Of a stretch of 64,000 nucleotides of DNA, positions 43,876-52,300 are shown piece after piece. Below the pieces are notes generated by a model that did no database searches, was not told the DNA's origin, and saw only the letters and a list, made by a program, of their open reading frames with translations. A program made the position numbers and the translations under genes. Position 1 is the first letter of the stretch. Every line of letters begins with the position of its first letter. This stretch comes from a virus, in the IMG/VR virus record IMGVR_UViG_3300024502_000011, positions 60,015 through 124,014 of that record. One strand, written 5' to 3'.

Positions 43876-43883
43876 TATTTATA
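43876..43883 (-). promoter_or_regulatory. T4-type late promoter of fibre II
   Basis: TATAAATA on the minus strand, 23 bases ahead of the fibre II start codon, in the gap after the small membrane protein gene. Confidence 0.78.
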
Positions 43884-43892
43884 TATTATTTA

Positions 43893-44078
43893 TTACTTTT
43901 CTATATCAGATATTTTTTTACCAGTTACAAAAGTTGCTAATGCTGTAGAAAATGTTCTAAAAACGTCATTTCCCTCTGGGACTTTACAAAACATCATTAT
44001 AATACCTAGTAAAGTAAAAAATGAAAATATAAAAATAATTGAACCTGATAAAGATAAAGTTTCCAATCTTCTTCCCAT
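43893..44078 (-). CDS. 61-residue membrane protein, holin-like topology
   Basis: The ATG overlaps the gp15 stop as TAATG, in line with the operon. A short basic start (MGRRLETLSLSG) leads into a hydrophobic helix (about 12-31), then KVPEGNDVFRTF and a weaker hydrophobic segment (about 43-53), and a charged tail. The pattern helix, P-E-G-N-x-x, second helix occurs in small phage holin-type proteins. No other obvious holin is in the window, so it is a candidate; evidence is topological only. Confidence 0.55.
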   Translation of the reverse strand: MGRRLETLSLSGSIIFIFSFFTLLGIIMMFCKVPEGNDVFRTFSTALATFVTGKKISDIEK

Positions 44079-45061
44079 TAATAAGAACCCCCATCTATAA
44101 CTAAATTATTTAATTCATTTGAAGATATCCATTTTTGTGTTGATAAATTATAAATTAAAACTGATCCATCATATAAATTTACAGTATCAACATCAAACAA
44201 ATCATCTAATTTTAGATAAGTAACAACGCCTCCACCACCTCCACCCGAAGGACTAGTAGCACCACTTTCTGATGGTGGATTAGTTATAATTGTTGATGAA
44301 TTATAATCATCAACAATAAATGTTTCTATTAATGTGTAATTATCATTTACACCAGCATTTGAGGGATTAACCTCAACACTATAATATTGTTTACCACCAG
44401 CACCTTCAACTGTGGTATCTACAATTGTATTTACAATTGCTTTTTTAATAATCTTACTATCTTTTACTGGTGGATATAAATTTGATTCAACGGTAAATTT
44501 TAAATCCCAAATTAAAACTCTTCTATCCTCTACAGTTCCTTCATAATTATCTTGAGGATTTACGCTTTTTAATATAATAGGAATATCTTTTGAGATACCC
44601 ATTGTATTATCTTCAATAATAGATATTGTGAATTGTGGTGTAAAATAAGGAACAATTTGTTCTAATATCATTAAACCATCATCCATATTTTTTGACATGA
44701 TCCAAAGATCAAATGAAAAATCATATGGAACTGGATTATATTGAGATATTATATTATCTCTATTATCTGAACTTTTAAAGTTTTGATTTACAGTAGGTAA
44801 TTTTCTACCTGATGCATATTGTAAACCAGATAGTTCAAATCCCATTCTAGGAAGTGAAATTTCTGTTTGTCTGTTAGCTTCAGCATCTTGTTCTAATCTC
44901 GTTAACCATTTTTGTTTTGGTCCATAAGATAAAGGTACACGAATATCTTTAACTAAACTTCCAGAATTATCTTTTCTCTGGACGTGTAAGTTATTAAATA
45001 AAGTTCCAAAAACTGAAACTAAACGTTTAATGTGTTCGTTATACCAAGTTTGTCCTAACAT
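44078..45061 (-). CDS. gp15: Tail terminator / sheath completion protein gp15 with C-terminal extension
   Basis: 327 residues (T4 gp15 has 272). The first 200 residues follow T4 gp15: TWYNEHIKRLVSVFGTLFNN, DIRVPLSYGPKQKW, ISLPRMGFEL, QYNPVPYDFSFDLWI and ILEQIVPYFTPQFT. gp15 caps the finished tail and binds the neck. The last 110 residues are different: a linker ending in SPSGGGGGGVVTY, then LDDLFDVDTVNLYDGSVLIY followed by NLSTQKWIS, a motif of phage fibre domains. This may hold a neck appendage. Confidence 0.93.
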   Translation of the reverse strand: MLGQTWYNEHIKRLVSVFGTLFNNLHVQRKDNSGSLVKDIRVPLSYGPKQKWLTRLEQDAEANRQTEISLPRMGFELSGLQYASGRKLPTVNQNFKSSDNRDNIISQYNPVPYDFSFDLWIMSKNMDDGLMILEQIVPYFTPQFTISIIEDNTMGISKDIPIILKSVNPQDNYEGTVEDRRVLIWDLKFTVESNLYPPVKDSKIIKKAIVNTIVDTTVEGAGGKQYYSVEVNPSNAGVNDNYTLIETFIVDDYNSSTIITNPPSESGATSPSGGGGGGVVTYLKLDDLFDVDTVNLYDGSVLIYNLSTQKWISSNELNNLVIDGGSY

Positions 45062-45747
45062 TAGTTCTCTCTATTGAATTCACCAAATGGATTTTTTTCT
45101 GAGAAATCCAATATTGTAGTAGACTTTTCTTCTAACTTCTCATTATCTGAGAAGTTTGGTTGATCTATTTGCAGTTCTTTTTCCAACTTCTCATTAATAT
45201 TATCAATTTCAGGAATTCCAGTTTCAATCGTTTCGTCGGTAAATCTGTAAAGTTCGCAAGAAAGTTTCCAAACATACAAATCTCCCAATTGATATGTATT
45301 GCTGTATTCTTGATTTACATACATAACTTCCCAAAGTTTTCTAGTCAAATAAGGAATAAAAATTAAGTCGCCTTCTTCTGGACGCTTAAGTCTATCATCA
45401 AATTGAACTCTTCTTATTCCTGTTTGGAAGTTTCTGTTATATTCTTCATCAAAGCGTTTCTTGGAAACTAATAGTGTAAAAGTTTGTTTAATATCTAAAC
45501 CGAATTTAGAAATTAAGTTATCATTACTAGTAAAATCTTCTGTACTTTCCATGTACATTTCAATAGGAAACTTATTCTTATATTCAAGTAAAACATCTTC
45601 TCCAAAAATTTCATCTTTTTTAACAAAAGTTTTTGGGATATAATAACAATCAATACCATGCATTGCTATACATTCAGTTAGCAAATTGTCTAATAATTTC
45701 TGTTCACTTTTATTTCTAAATTCATTGAAATATCTATTTGTAGGCAT
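45061..45747 (-). CDS. gp14: Neck protein gp14
   Basis: 228 residues (T4 gp14 has 256). CIAMHGIDCYYIPKTFVKKDEIFGED corresponds to the T4 block with RGVECYYVPREYV; FGLDIKQTFTLLVSKKRF and EEGDLIFIPYLTRKLWEVMYV follow as in T4, and the end (EKNPFGEFN) resembles the T4 C-terminus. It forms the head-tail connector with gp13. TAATG overlap with gp15. Confidence 0.93.
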   Translation of the reverse strand: MPTNRYFNEFRNKSEQKLLDNLLTECIAMHGIDCYYIPKTFVKKDEIFGEDVLLEYKNKFPIEMYMESTEDFTSNDNLISKFGLDIKQTFTLLVSKKRFDEEYNRNFQTGIRRVQFDDRLKRPEEGDLIFIPYLTRKLWEVMYVNQEYSNTYQLGDLYVWKLSCELYRFTDETIETGIPEIDNINEKLEKELQIDQPNFSDNEKLEEKSTTILDFSEKNPFGEFNREN

Positions 45748-45750
45748 TTT

Positions 45751-46497
45751 TTATCCAATGAAGAAATTAATTGGTAATTGATATGTTGATTGACATTCTT
45801 GTTCTAACTTATCAACTTCACCTACAGCTTCATCATATATTTTTTGACCATTTAGTTTAACACCACCTGGAAGTGAAACACCATCATATTTTTTTAAGTT
45901 ATCACCCCATTGTTTTTTAAACAATGCAGTTGTATAATCTTTTAGCCATTTATCGTTATAAACTTTTGTAAATTGATCTGGATTAATAACTTTATATGTT
46001 TCAAAAATTAAATAGTCGCCAGCAGAAACATCTCTTTCCCAATCCAAATCAATATGAATTCTTTGCTGGTGTCTGTTAAATCTTAATAGTTTTTCTTGAT
46101 TGAATATAAATTCAATAAATGACAAGTAATCTCTTGTCATATGATAACCCTGCATAGACATGGTACTACCAAATGTATACAAGTCATTTAATGCATACTG
46201 ATATCTAAAGTCGAAGATATTACCTTTTGTAGCACCAAAACCACCTAAACGAATCATCTTTACAACTGAAATAATTGAATCATCAACAGTTACATATCTA
46301 TTTGTAATATCCTGTGATGTCATTTGATATTTAAAATAATATCTGTCAGTAGCATCCATATGAAACTGTGTATAGTAATACATAGCATCATCAATGCGAT
46401 CTTCTAATTGGTCTGGATCAACGTTTATTTCAATTACAGGAAATCCTAAACGACGAAGGCAATAATCCTTTAATTGTTCTCTTGATGCTGGTTGCAT
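45751..46497 (-). CDS. gp13: Neck protein gp13
   Basis: 248 residues (T4 gp13 has 309). SREQLKDYCLRRLGFPVIEINVDPDQLEDRIDDAMYYYTQFH at the N-terminus and the DYLSFIEFIFN, RFNRHQQRIHIDLDWERDV blocks are typical of gp13 of T4-like phages. It sits on the portal after DNA packaging. Overlaps the upstream gene by one base (TAATG). Confidence 0.92.
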   Translation of the reverse strand: MQPASREQLKDYCLRRLGFPVIEINVDPDQLEDRIDDAMYYYTQFHMDATDRYYFKYQMTSQDITNRYVTVDDSIISVVKMIRLGGFGATKGNIFDFRYQYALNDLYTFGSTMSMQGYHMTRDYLSFIEFIFNQEKLLRFNRHQQRIHIDLDWERDVSAGDYLIFETYKVINPDQFTKVYNDKWLKDYTTALFKKQWGDNLKKYDGVSLPGGVKLNGQKIYDEAVGEVDKLEQECQSTYQLPINFFIG

Positions 46498-47153
46498 TAG
46501 ATTTTAGTTACCTCTGCATTTACTCTAATTTCACCTTCGAATAAACGTTTTACTGTTGTATCCGCAAGAGTTGCTTCTACATCATATACATAACGTCCTG
46601 GTTTTAGTGCAGCAGTTTGTACTGCTGTTAGTGATAATGTTACTTCGGATGTTGTTGTATTTGTTGAAACTGTAAGCGTTACCGCTGATGAACTAGATGG
46701 TGAATATCTTAATTGTCCACGAACTGTTGCGCCAACTAAATTAATTAAAGCACCATTAATTCCAGCTTCTTTTTGAATTCTTGCTGTAGCTGTTGCTGTT
46801 GAACCTGAAGTTGGTGCTGAAATTGTTACTGATGGATTTGATGTATAACCATCACCTTTATTGACTATATAAATTTTTGTTACAGAACCACCAGAAATTT
46901 CTGCACCAGCAGTTGCAGCAGAACCACCACCCCCAGAAATTGTAATAGATGGAATAGAAGTATATCCATTACCCCCAGAAGTAATGGATATACTTTCTAC
47001 ATAACCTGTAATTGTACCTAGATCAAGTGGTAAAAAATCTGTATTTTCTGTTATTGATCCATTATCTAATGAATATGGATTTGTTTCATATGCTAATAAT
47101 TTAGTAGAAAATGTTGAACCTTGATCTATGTTTAAATTTATTAGTCTTGCCAT
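46497..47153 (-). CDS. Virion protein with GYTSxPxVTI repeats
   Basis: 218 residues. An N-terminal domain (INLNIDQGSTFSTKLLAYE) is followed by two copies of a beta-repeat (ISITSGGNGYTSIPSITISG and IYIVNKGDGYTSNPSVTIS) at about 55-115, then a small domain with LKPGRYVYDVEATLAD like those of head or tail accessory proteins. The repeat also occurs in four other virion proteins here. Position upstream of gp13 suggests a neck or head-associated part. Confidence 0.65.
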   Translation of the reverse strand: MARLINLNIDQGSTFSTKLLAYETNPYSLDNGSITENTDFLPLDLGTITGYVESISITSGGNGYTSIPSITISGGGGSAATAGAEISGGSVTKIYIVNKGDGYTSNPSVTISAPTSGSTATATARIQKEAGINGALINLVGATVRGQLRYSPSSSSAVTLTVSTNTTTSEVTLSLTAVQTAALKPGRYVYDVEATLADTTVKRLFEGEIRVNAEVTKI

Positions 47154-47154
47154 T

Positions 47155-47592
47155 TTACTTTAGTGTTGCTTTAAATGCTGTATATGCTAGATTGATTGCT
47201 GAATTTAACCAATTATCGGGAATATCTGTTACATCACCAATCTTTTGTCCACCAATTTGTAGTCCTGCACTACCAGCAGCTAAAATAGCTTTCTTTAATT
47301 CTCCCTGAATTAAAAGTCTGGCTGCACCATTTAGATATGCTTGCTTTTCATATGAATTTAATGGTTGATTTAAATCAACTTCAACAGGCATATTTAACTT
47401 CTTAATCATAGCAACAATTTCATCATCAGCTTTTGATGGAGTCATTTTTGCAACTAATTCAACTGCTGGTAGAGCATATTGAATTAGTTGTGATACAGCA
47501 ATCGCTGCACCTTCTACCTTTTTGAAAGAATCTCCAGAAAAGAAATTCTTTAATGCACTTACAATTTTATTAAAAAAACCAAGAATATTCAT
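47155..47592 (-). CDS. Unknown helical virion-operon protein
   Basis: 145 residues from ATG 47592, which has AAGGAG at eight bases; a longer frame to 47622 overlaps the preceding gene. It starts MNILGFFNKIVSALKNFFSG (amphipathic), followed by helical Ala/Val/Ile-rich stretches (AIAVSQLIQYALPAVELVAK, NLAYTAFKA). Lack of charged residues in parts suggests membrane or lipid contact; a lysis or structural role is possible. No family recognised. Confidence 0.6.
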   Translation of the reverse strand: MNILGFFNKIVSALKNFFSGDSFKKVEGAAIAVSQLIQYALPAVELVAKMTPSKADDEIVAMIKKLNMPVEVDLNQPLNSYEKQAYLNGAARLLIQGELKKAILAAGSAGLQIGGQKIGDVTDIPDNWLNSAINLAYTAFKATLK

Positions 47593-47602
47593 AATTATCT
47601 CC

Positions 47603-47932
47603 TTATGCCAAATCTTCTTCAAATCCCCAAACTGTTACATGTACAGTTGGTGATGCTGATGTTACATTTACATATAAGTATTTACCAGATTCTAAAACAA
47701 TTCCAGATCTAGTATAACTATCTTTTGGATAAACTACTGCATCATATTCAATATATTCACCATTAACAACTGAAGTTCCTGCTTGTAATGAAATTCTTAC
47801 TGTTGCATTATTGGTATCAGAATTTGTAATATTGATAGTAAATGATGAAATTTTTCCAGCAGGAACTTGATAAATTTGAGTATTTGTATTTTGAGTACTA
47901 ATATAAGTTGCTGCTAATCTACCTGAAGCCAT
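47603..47932 (-). CDS. Small beta-sandwich virion protein
   Basis: 109 residues with regular beta alternation: GRLAATYISTQNTNTQIYQVPAGKISSFTINI, then TVRISLQAG and LYVNVTSASPTVHVTVWGFEEDL. The layout (strand, PAGK turn, T-I-N-I-T-N, and final VTVWGFEE) is common in small head-decoration or fibre-tip proteins of marine phages. It lies in the virion operon, ten bases after the neighbouring gene. Confidence 0.62.
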   Translation of the reverse strand: MASGRLAATYISTQNTNTQIYQVPAGKISSFTINITNSDTNNATVRISLQAGTSVVNGEYIEYDAVVYPKDSYTRSGIVLESGKYLYVNVTSASPTVHVTVWGFEEDLA

Positions 47933-47942
47933 ATTTTATTCC

Positions 47943-49133
47943 TTAATAAAGTTGTGTGATGCTTGTAAAATAACCACGTTTAGCTCTATTCCATCTTGCT
48001 GATGCTTTTGTTGATGTATGTGTTACAAAAATTTCATCACTTAATGGTTTATCTACATATTTAGTTCCATCAAAAACTAAGAAAGAATTTGGTTTTGGAT
48101 CTAAAATAGGTTGCAAAATTGCTGGTGTTGTGGATGCTCCAGTTATAGTAATTGTTGGTGCAACTTCATATCGAGATCCAAAGTTTGTCATTGTAACGCC
48201 AGTAATAACACCAGATGTAACTGTTAATGTAGCTGTTGCTGTTGTTCCGGAACTATCTACTTGTGATAAGTTTACAAATTCAAAACCGTCAGCAACTGAT
48301 GTAGAAACAGAAGCTAAATTTGTTAAATTAAATGTTCCAACGATTGTATCTACAATAAATCTCTTATTTGCAGAATCATATGATGTAATTCTACCTGTTG
48401 CAGAACTCACTGAAGTCACAGAACTTAAAGTAACAGAAACATTTCCAGGAGAAGTTGTAGCTGAAGTATTAGTAAATGTTCCCTTTAAAACAGAAATTAA
48501 AATAGATGAGCCATTTTTCTGTATAATTCTTCCTTTAATAGTACCGGAAGATTGAGAAATTGTATCACCAACATAAACAGAACCTTCATTTGTAGTTGTT
48601 GCAGAAATAACAATTTGTTTAATTGTTCCTGTTAAATTAGTAACAACATTTCCAGTCAAAGTATTTGTCAAATTAACATCTAAGTAAACTGATGTTGATG
48701 GAGATGAAAATGCAATTGTTGGTGAAGTATAACCAGTACCACCATTAACAATCTGGACAGAAGTAACACTTCTACCAGCAGCAATCATGTTTCCTCTACG
48801 TTGTCCATTAATTGTTGCATCAACAATTCTATTAGTTTTAACTCTCCATTGATCAAATGAATTATATTGATCTACATAATCATTTGCAGAAATTACAGCT
48901 TCACCAGCAGCATTAGAACCATCACCAGTGATGGTAACAGCAGGAATAGAATTATATCCATATCCAGCATTAGTAATAACAATTTCCGTTATAATACCAC
49001 CAGCAACTGTAGCTACAGCAGTTGCCTGAACACCAGATGTTGGTGGAGCAATACTAACTGTTGCTGTAGTATAACCACTACCAGCATTAGTAATATTTAC
49101 ATTTAAAACGTTACCTGAACTTAGTATGTTCAT
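47943..49133 (-). CDS. Virion protein with GYTSxPxVTI repeats and neck/fibre-like C-terminus
   Basis: 396 residues. Two beta-repeats open the protein (VNITNAGSGYTTATVSIAPP and IVITNAGYGYNSIPAVTITG), and a third lies near 125 (QIVNGGTGYTSPTIAF), with TMTNFGSRYEVAPTITITG near 320. The middle region is Thr/Val-rich. The C-terminus VFDGTKYVDKPLSDEIFVTH and RWNRAKRGYFTSITQLY looks like a defined binding motif. Probably a structural component; function unknown. Confidence 0.62.
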   Translation of the reverse strand: MNILSSGNVLNVNITNAGSGYTTATVSIAPPTSGVQATAVATVAGGIITEIVITNAGYGYNSIPAVTITGDGSNAAGEAVISANDYVDQYNSFDQWRVKTNRIVDATINGQRRGNMIAAGRSVTSVQIVNGGTGYTSPTIAFSSPSTSVYLDVNLTNTLTGNVVTNLTGTIKQIVISATTTNEGSVYVGDTISQSSGTIKGRIIQKNGSSILISVLKGTFTNTSATTSPGNVSVTLSSVTSVSSATGRITSYDSANKRFIVDTIVGTFNLTNLASVSTSVADGFEFVNLSQVDSSGTTATATLTVTSGVITGVTMTNFGSRYEVAPTITITGASTTPAILQPILDPKPNSFLVFDGTKYVDKPLSDEIFVTHTSTKASARWNRAKRGYFTSITQLY

Positions 49134-49135
49134 TT

Positions 49136-49327
49136 TTATTTCTCGATTTTACTTAAAATTAATTCCAACATACTTTTTATTTCAACCATTTCTCTCTCTA
49201 ATTTATTTATTCTTTCTTTTTCTTGTTTCTGTTTATTAAATTTATCTAAAGCGGTTCTGTCTGTTGAAAGAACCGCTTTAGAGTTTATATCACGAATTAG
49301 AGTAGAATTTTCTATTTGTATATTCAT
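49136..49327 (-). CDS. Small coiled-coil protein
   Basis: 63 residues. STLIRDINSKAVLSTDRTALDKF at the start resembles small proteins I recall from other marine T4-like phages; the second half is a heptad-like coiled coil (KQKQEKERINKLEREMVEI). The ATG overlaps the stop of the giant upstream gene as TAATG, which shows coupled translation. It may be a trimerisation or assembly factor; function unknown. Confidence 0.65.
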   Translation of the reverse strand: MNIQIENSTLIRDINSKAVLSTDRTALDKFNKQKQEKERINKLEREMVEIKSMLELILSKIEK

Positions 49328-52300
49328 TAAGCTACTGCAATTGCTCTTAAATCTTTAATAATTGGAACAACTGTTTTATCTGTAGTTTTCATAACAATCT
49401 TAATCACAAATACTGTAAATGGATCTAATGCTGTACCAGATAATCCAGCGGAGAATTGGCGATCAATAAATTTTGATTGTGTATCTATATTAGCGTTTGT
49501 TGGAACAACATCTTCTGTCATTTTAACATATGGTTTTTCTGAGAATGTTAGACTGTCAGATGTTGTTAAAATTTTATAATATACTTCAATTGAAGATGGT
49601 GAAGGTGCAAAAGATGATAATAGAACTTTAATTCCAGTTGAATCAAAACCTTCAGCTAATGTAATTCTTCTTGTAATATATTTAGCATATGCACCACCAC
49701 CGGATTTATAAGTTTCATCTTTTGATAAATTATTAACACCAGTAGCACCTGTAACTGCTGTTGCACCAGTTCCCAAGTAACCTCTTGAAACAACGAAACC
49801 AGTTGCACCTGTTGGACCAGTTGCTCCACCACCACCAGTAATTAACATTTTTTCATTCCAAATTTGAATGACGTTGTTGTTATCGAAATTTTCACCATTA
49901 TCTACATATACTACTGATGAAGCACTTATAAATCCAGTTGCACCAACAGTAGAAGTTGTTACCGATGAAATATTATTAATTACATTTTCAACAGCAATAA
50001 CACTTAATCTTTCGGTATCAATAACAGGAGATACTTGGTTATTTGATGATGTTAATGTTGCTTGTAGAACTAGACTTCCTGCATTATTAACTCTCTTTTC
50101 TGTTGAAAGATATGTGTTATTATTGCTATAGTAGTCGGTATATGAAGATGCTATACCAGCAACTGTTCCATCACTAGATGGTTTGTATTGCCAAGAAACT
50201 TTATTATTTCCAAAATTAATTTCTTGAGAAGTTGTTTTAAATAAGTGATATGGTTTTGAAGAAGCCATTGCAGTATTCTTAAATACTGCTGTTCCTGATG
50301 TTTGATTAAACGAACAGCGATTAATTGTAAACATCAAATCTTCTTCTTGTACAGCAGTCCATGTTCTGGCATTCTGTGATTTAAAGAATGAGCCAGCATA
50401 TGGTTGTGTGCTGATAATTTGACCTTGATCTACACTTGTGATATTTAATTGACCAATTTCAGAAACATAAACATTATATTTGTCTGTGTTTGTAATTAGA
50501 ACAATTGCATATTCACCTGGAGGCAAATAAACAGGAGAACTAAACTTAAAGTTTGTTGCAACTTTTGCTGCTGTTGCTAAATCAGTTGTTTTTACATAAT
50601 CTGTAATTACAGCAGATACTGCACCATTAACTCCTGTTGTATCACCAACACCTCTTGTTACTGTAACAGAAGGATTTGATGTATAACCATATCCAGGATT
50701 TGTGATTGTAATTGCAGTAATTTGACCACCAGATATTGTTGCTGTTGCTGTTGCTTGAACTCCATTACTTAAATTTGGAGCAGAAAAAGTTATTGTTGGT
50801 GCTACTGTGTAACTTGCTCCAGGATTTGTAATAGAAACTGTTGATACTTTTCCATATGGTTGCATTGTAACTTCACTAAATGGAACAATATCATATGCAC
50901 TTGGATATCCATTAAGTGTTGGTCTAATTTGTAATGTTACTGGAACATTAACATCTTTTGTTTGGAAGAAGATATCAACACTTTCCATAAACATACCATT
51001 AGGATATGTATTTGATGGAACCAAGAAAGTTTGTGCTAATGGATCAACATAATCAGGAACACTAATTGGTTCTGAAATTGTAATAACATCTTCAACAGTT
51101 CTTGTTCTTGGAACCATTGTTCTTGTTGAAACAACAGTTTTTTCTCTTGTTATTAATGTTCCTTCAGCAAAATAATTTGTTTCAGCAGCAGTTGTTGTAG
51201 CTGCTAAATTATTTGTGCTGCTATCGGTTAATTTAAACTTTCTAGAACCAGTTTTGAATGTTCCGGCAGTAATTGTAAATGTTCCGGAAATTTCACCTTG
51301 TGCATTAGTTTGACCATTGTTAGGATTTCCACTAATTTGATATTGAGTATCAAATGTGCATGTAATTGCAACATCATCAAAGAATCCATAAACTCTAGTA
51401 TTTGGTTTTAGTGCCTTAGCAATAAATCTTACTGTTTTAGATCTAATGTAAGGAACAACACCAATATTTACAATTTTATCATCAACAACTTTTGTGATTG
51501 TTTCTGGAACATATTCAGTAACAGACCCAGTTCTTCTTCTTTCACCTGTTCTTACAGTTCTAGTAGTTGTGACTGCTGGACCTAATTGATAAATAGATCC
51601 GCCATTATTTTCCCAATCAAAAACAAATGCTCCACTTTGATAAGTTTCAGTTAATGTTTGTGTACCTGTCCAATTATCTTCCCAGTCATTCCATTGTGTT
51701 TGGAATGGTTGTGTATTTGAAACCCAAGCATCATTTTCGCCAACGTTATTAATAACAACGTCAGGTCTGTTTGTTGTATCATGCCATGTATCACTGTTTG
51801 GATCTAATGAAACATTTCCGATAAATGAAAAGAAGTTATATGGATTTACATTTACAGTTTTGCTTGCATAAGGTTGACGAGCAAATACTGTTTTGTCATA
51901 AGTTAGTGTAATTAATGTTCCAGTTTGTACAGTGTTTGTTAATGTATCCTTTGCAATTTCAACAGGAGTACTTGAGAAAGGTGCTCTTAGTTGTTTCTTA
52001 TTGAAATCCATTGAACACTTATAATCAGAATTTAATACATCACCAACTGCGTGACCACTAAAATTATCTACAACGAAACCGTTCTTAAATCTATCATTAC
52101 CACCAGAATCAGTTACATCGAAACTTTGTGTATCTTGTTCTAATAAGTTTAAGGCATTATAGAATTCAAGATTTTCAATTCTCTTTTCTAACTTACCAAT
52201 ATCACGCATTGTATAACGCTTATTTTCAATATATTTAACTTTAATGTCTTTTACATTATAAGTATAAGCAGGAACAGTCAATACATAAAGAGTCATTGCA

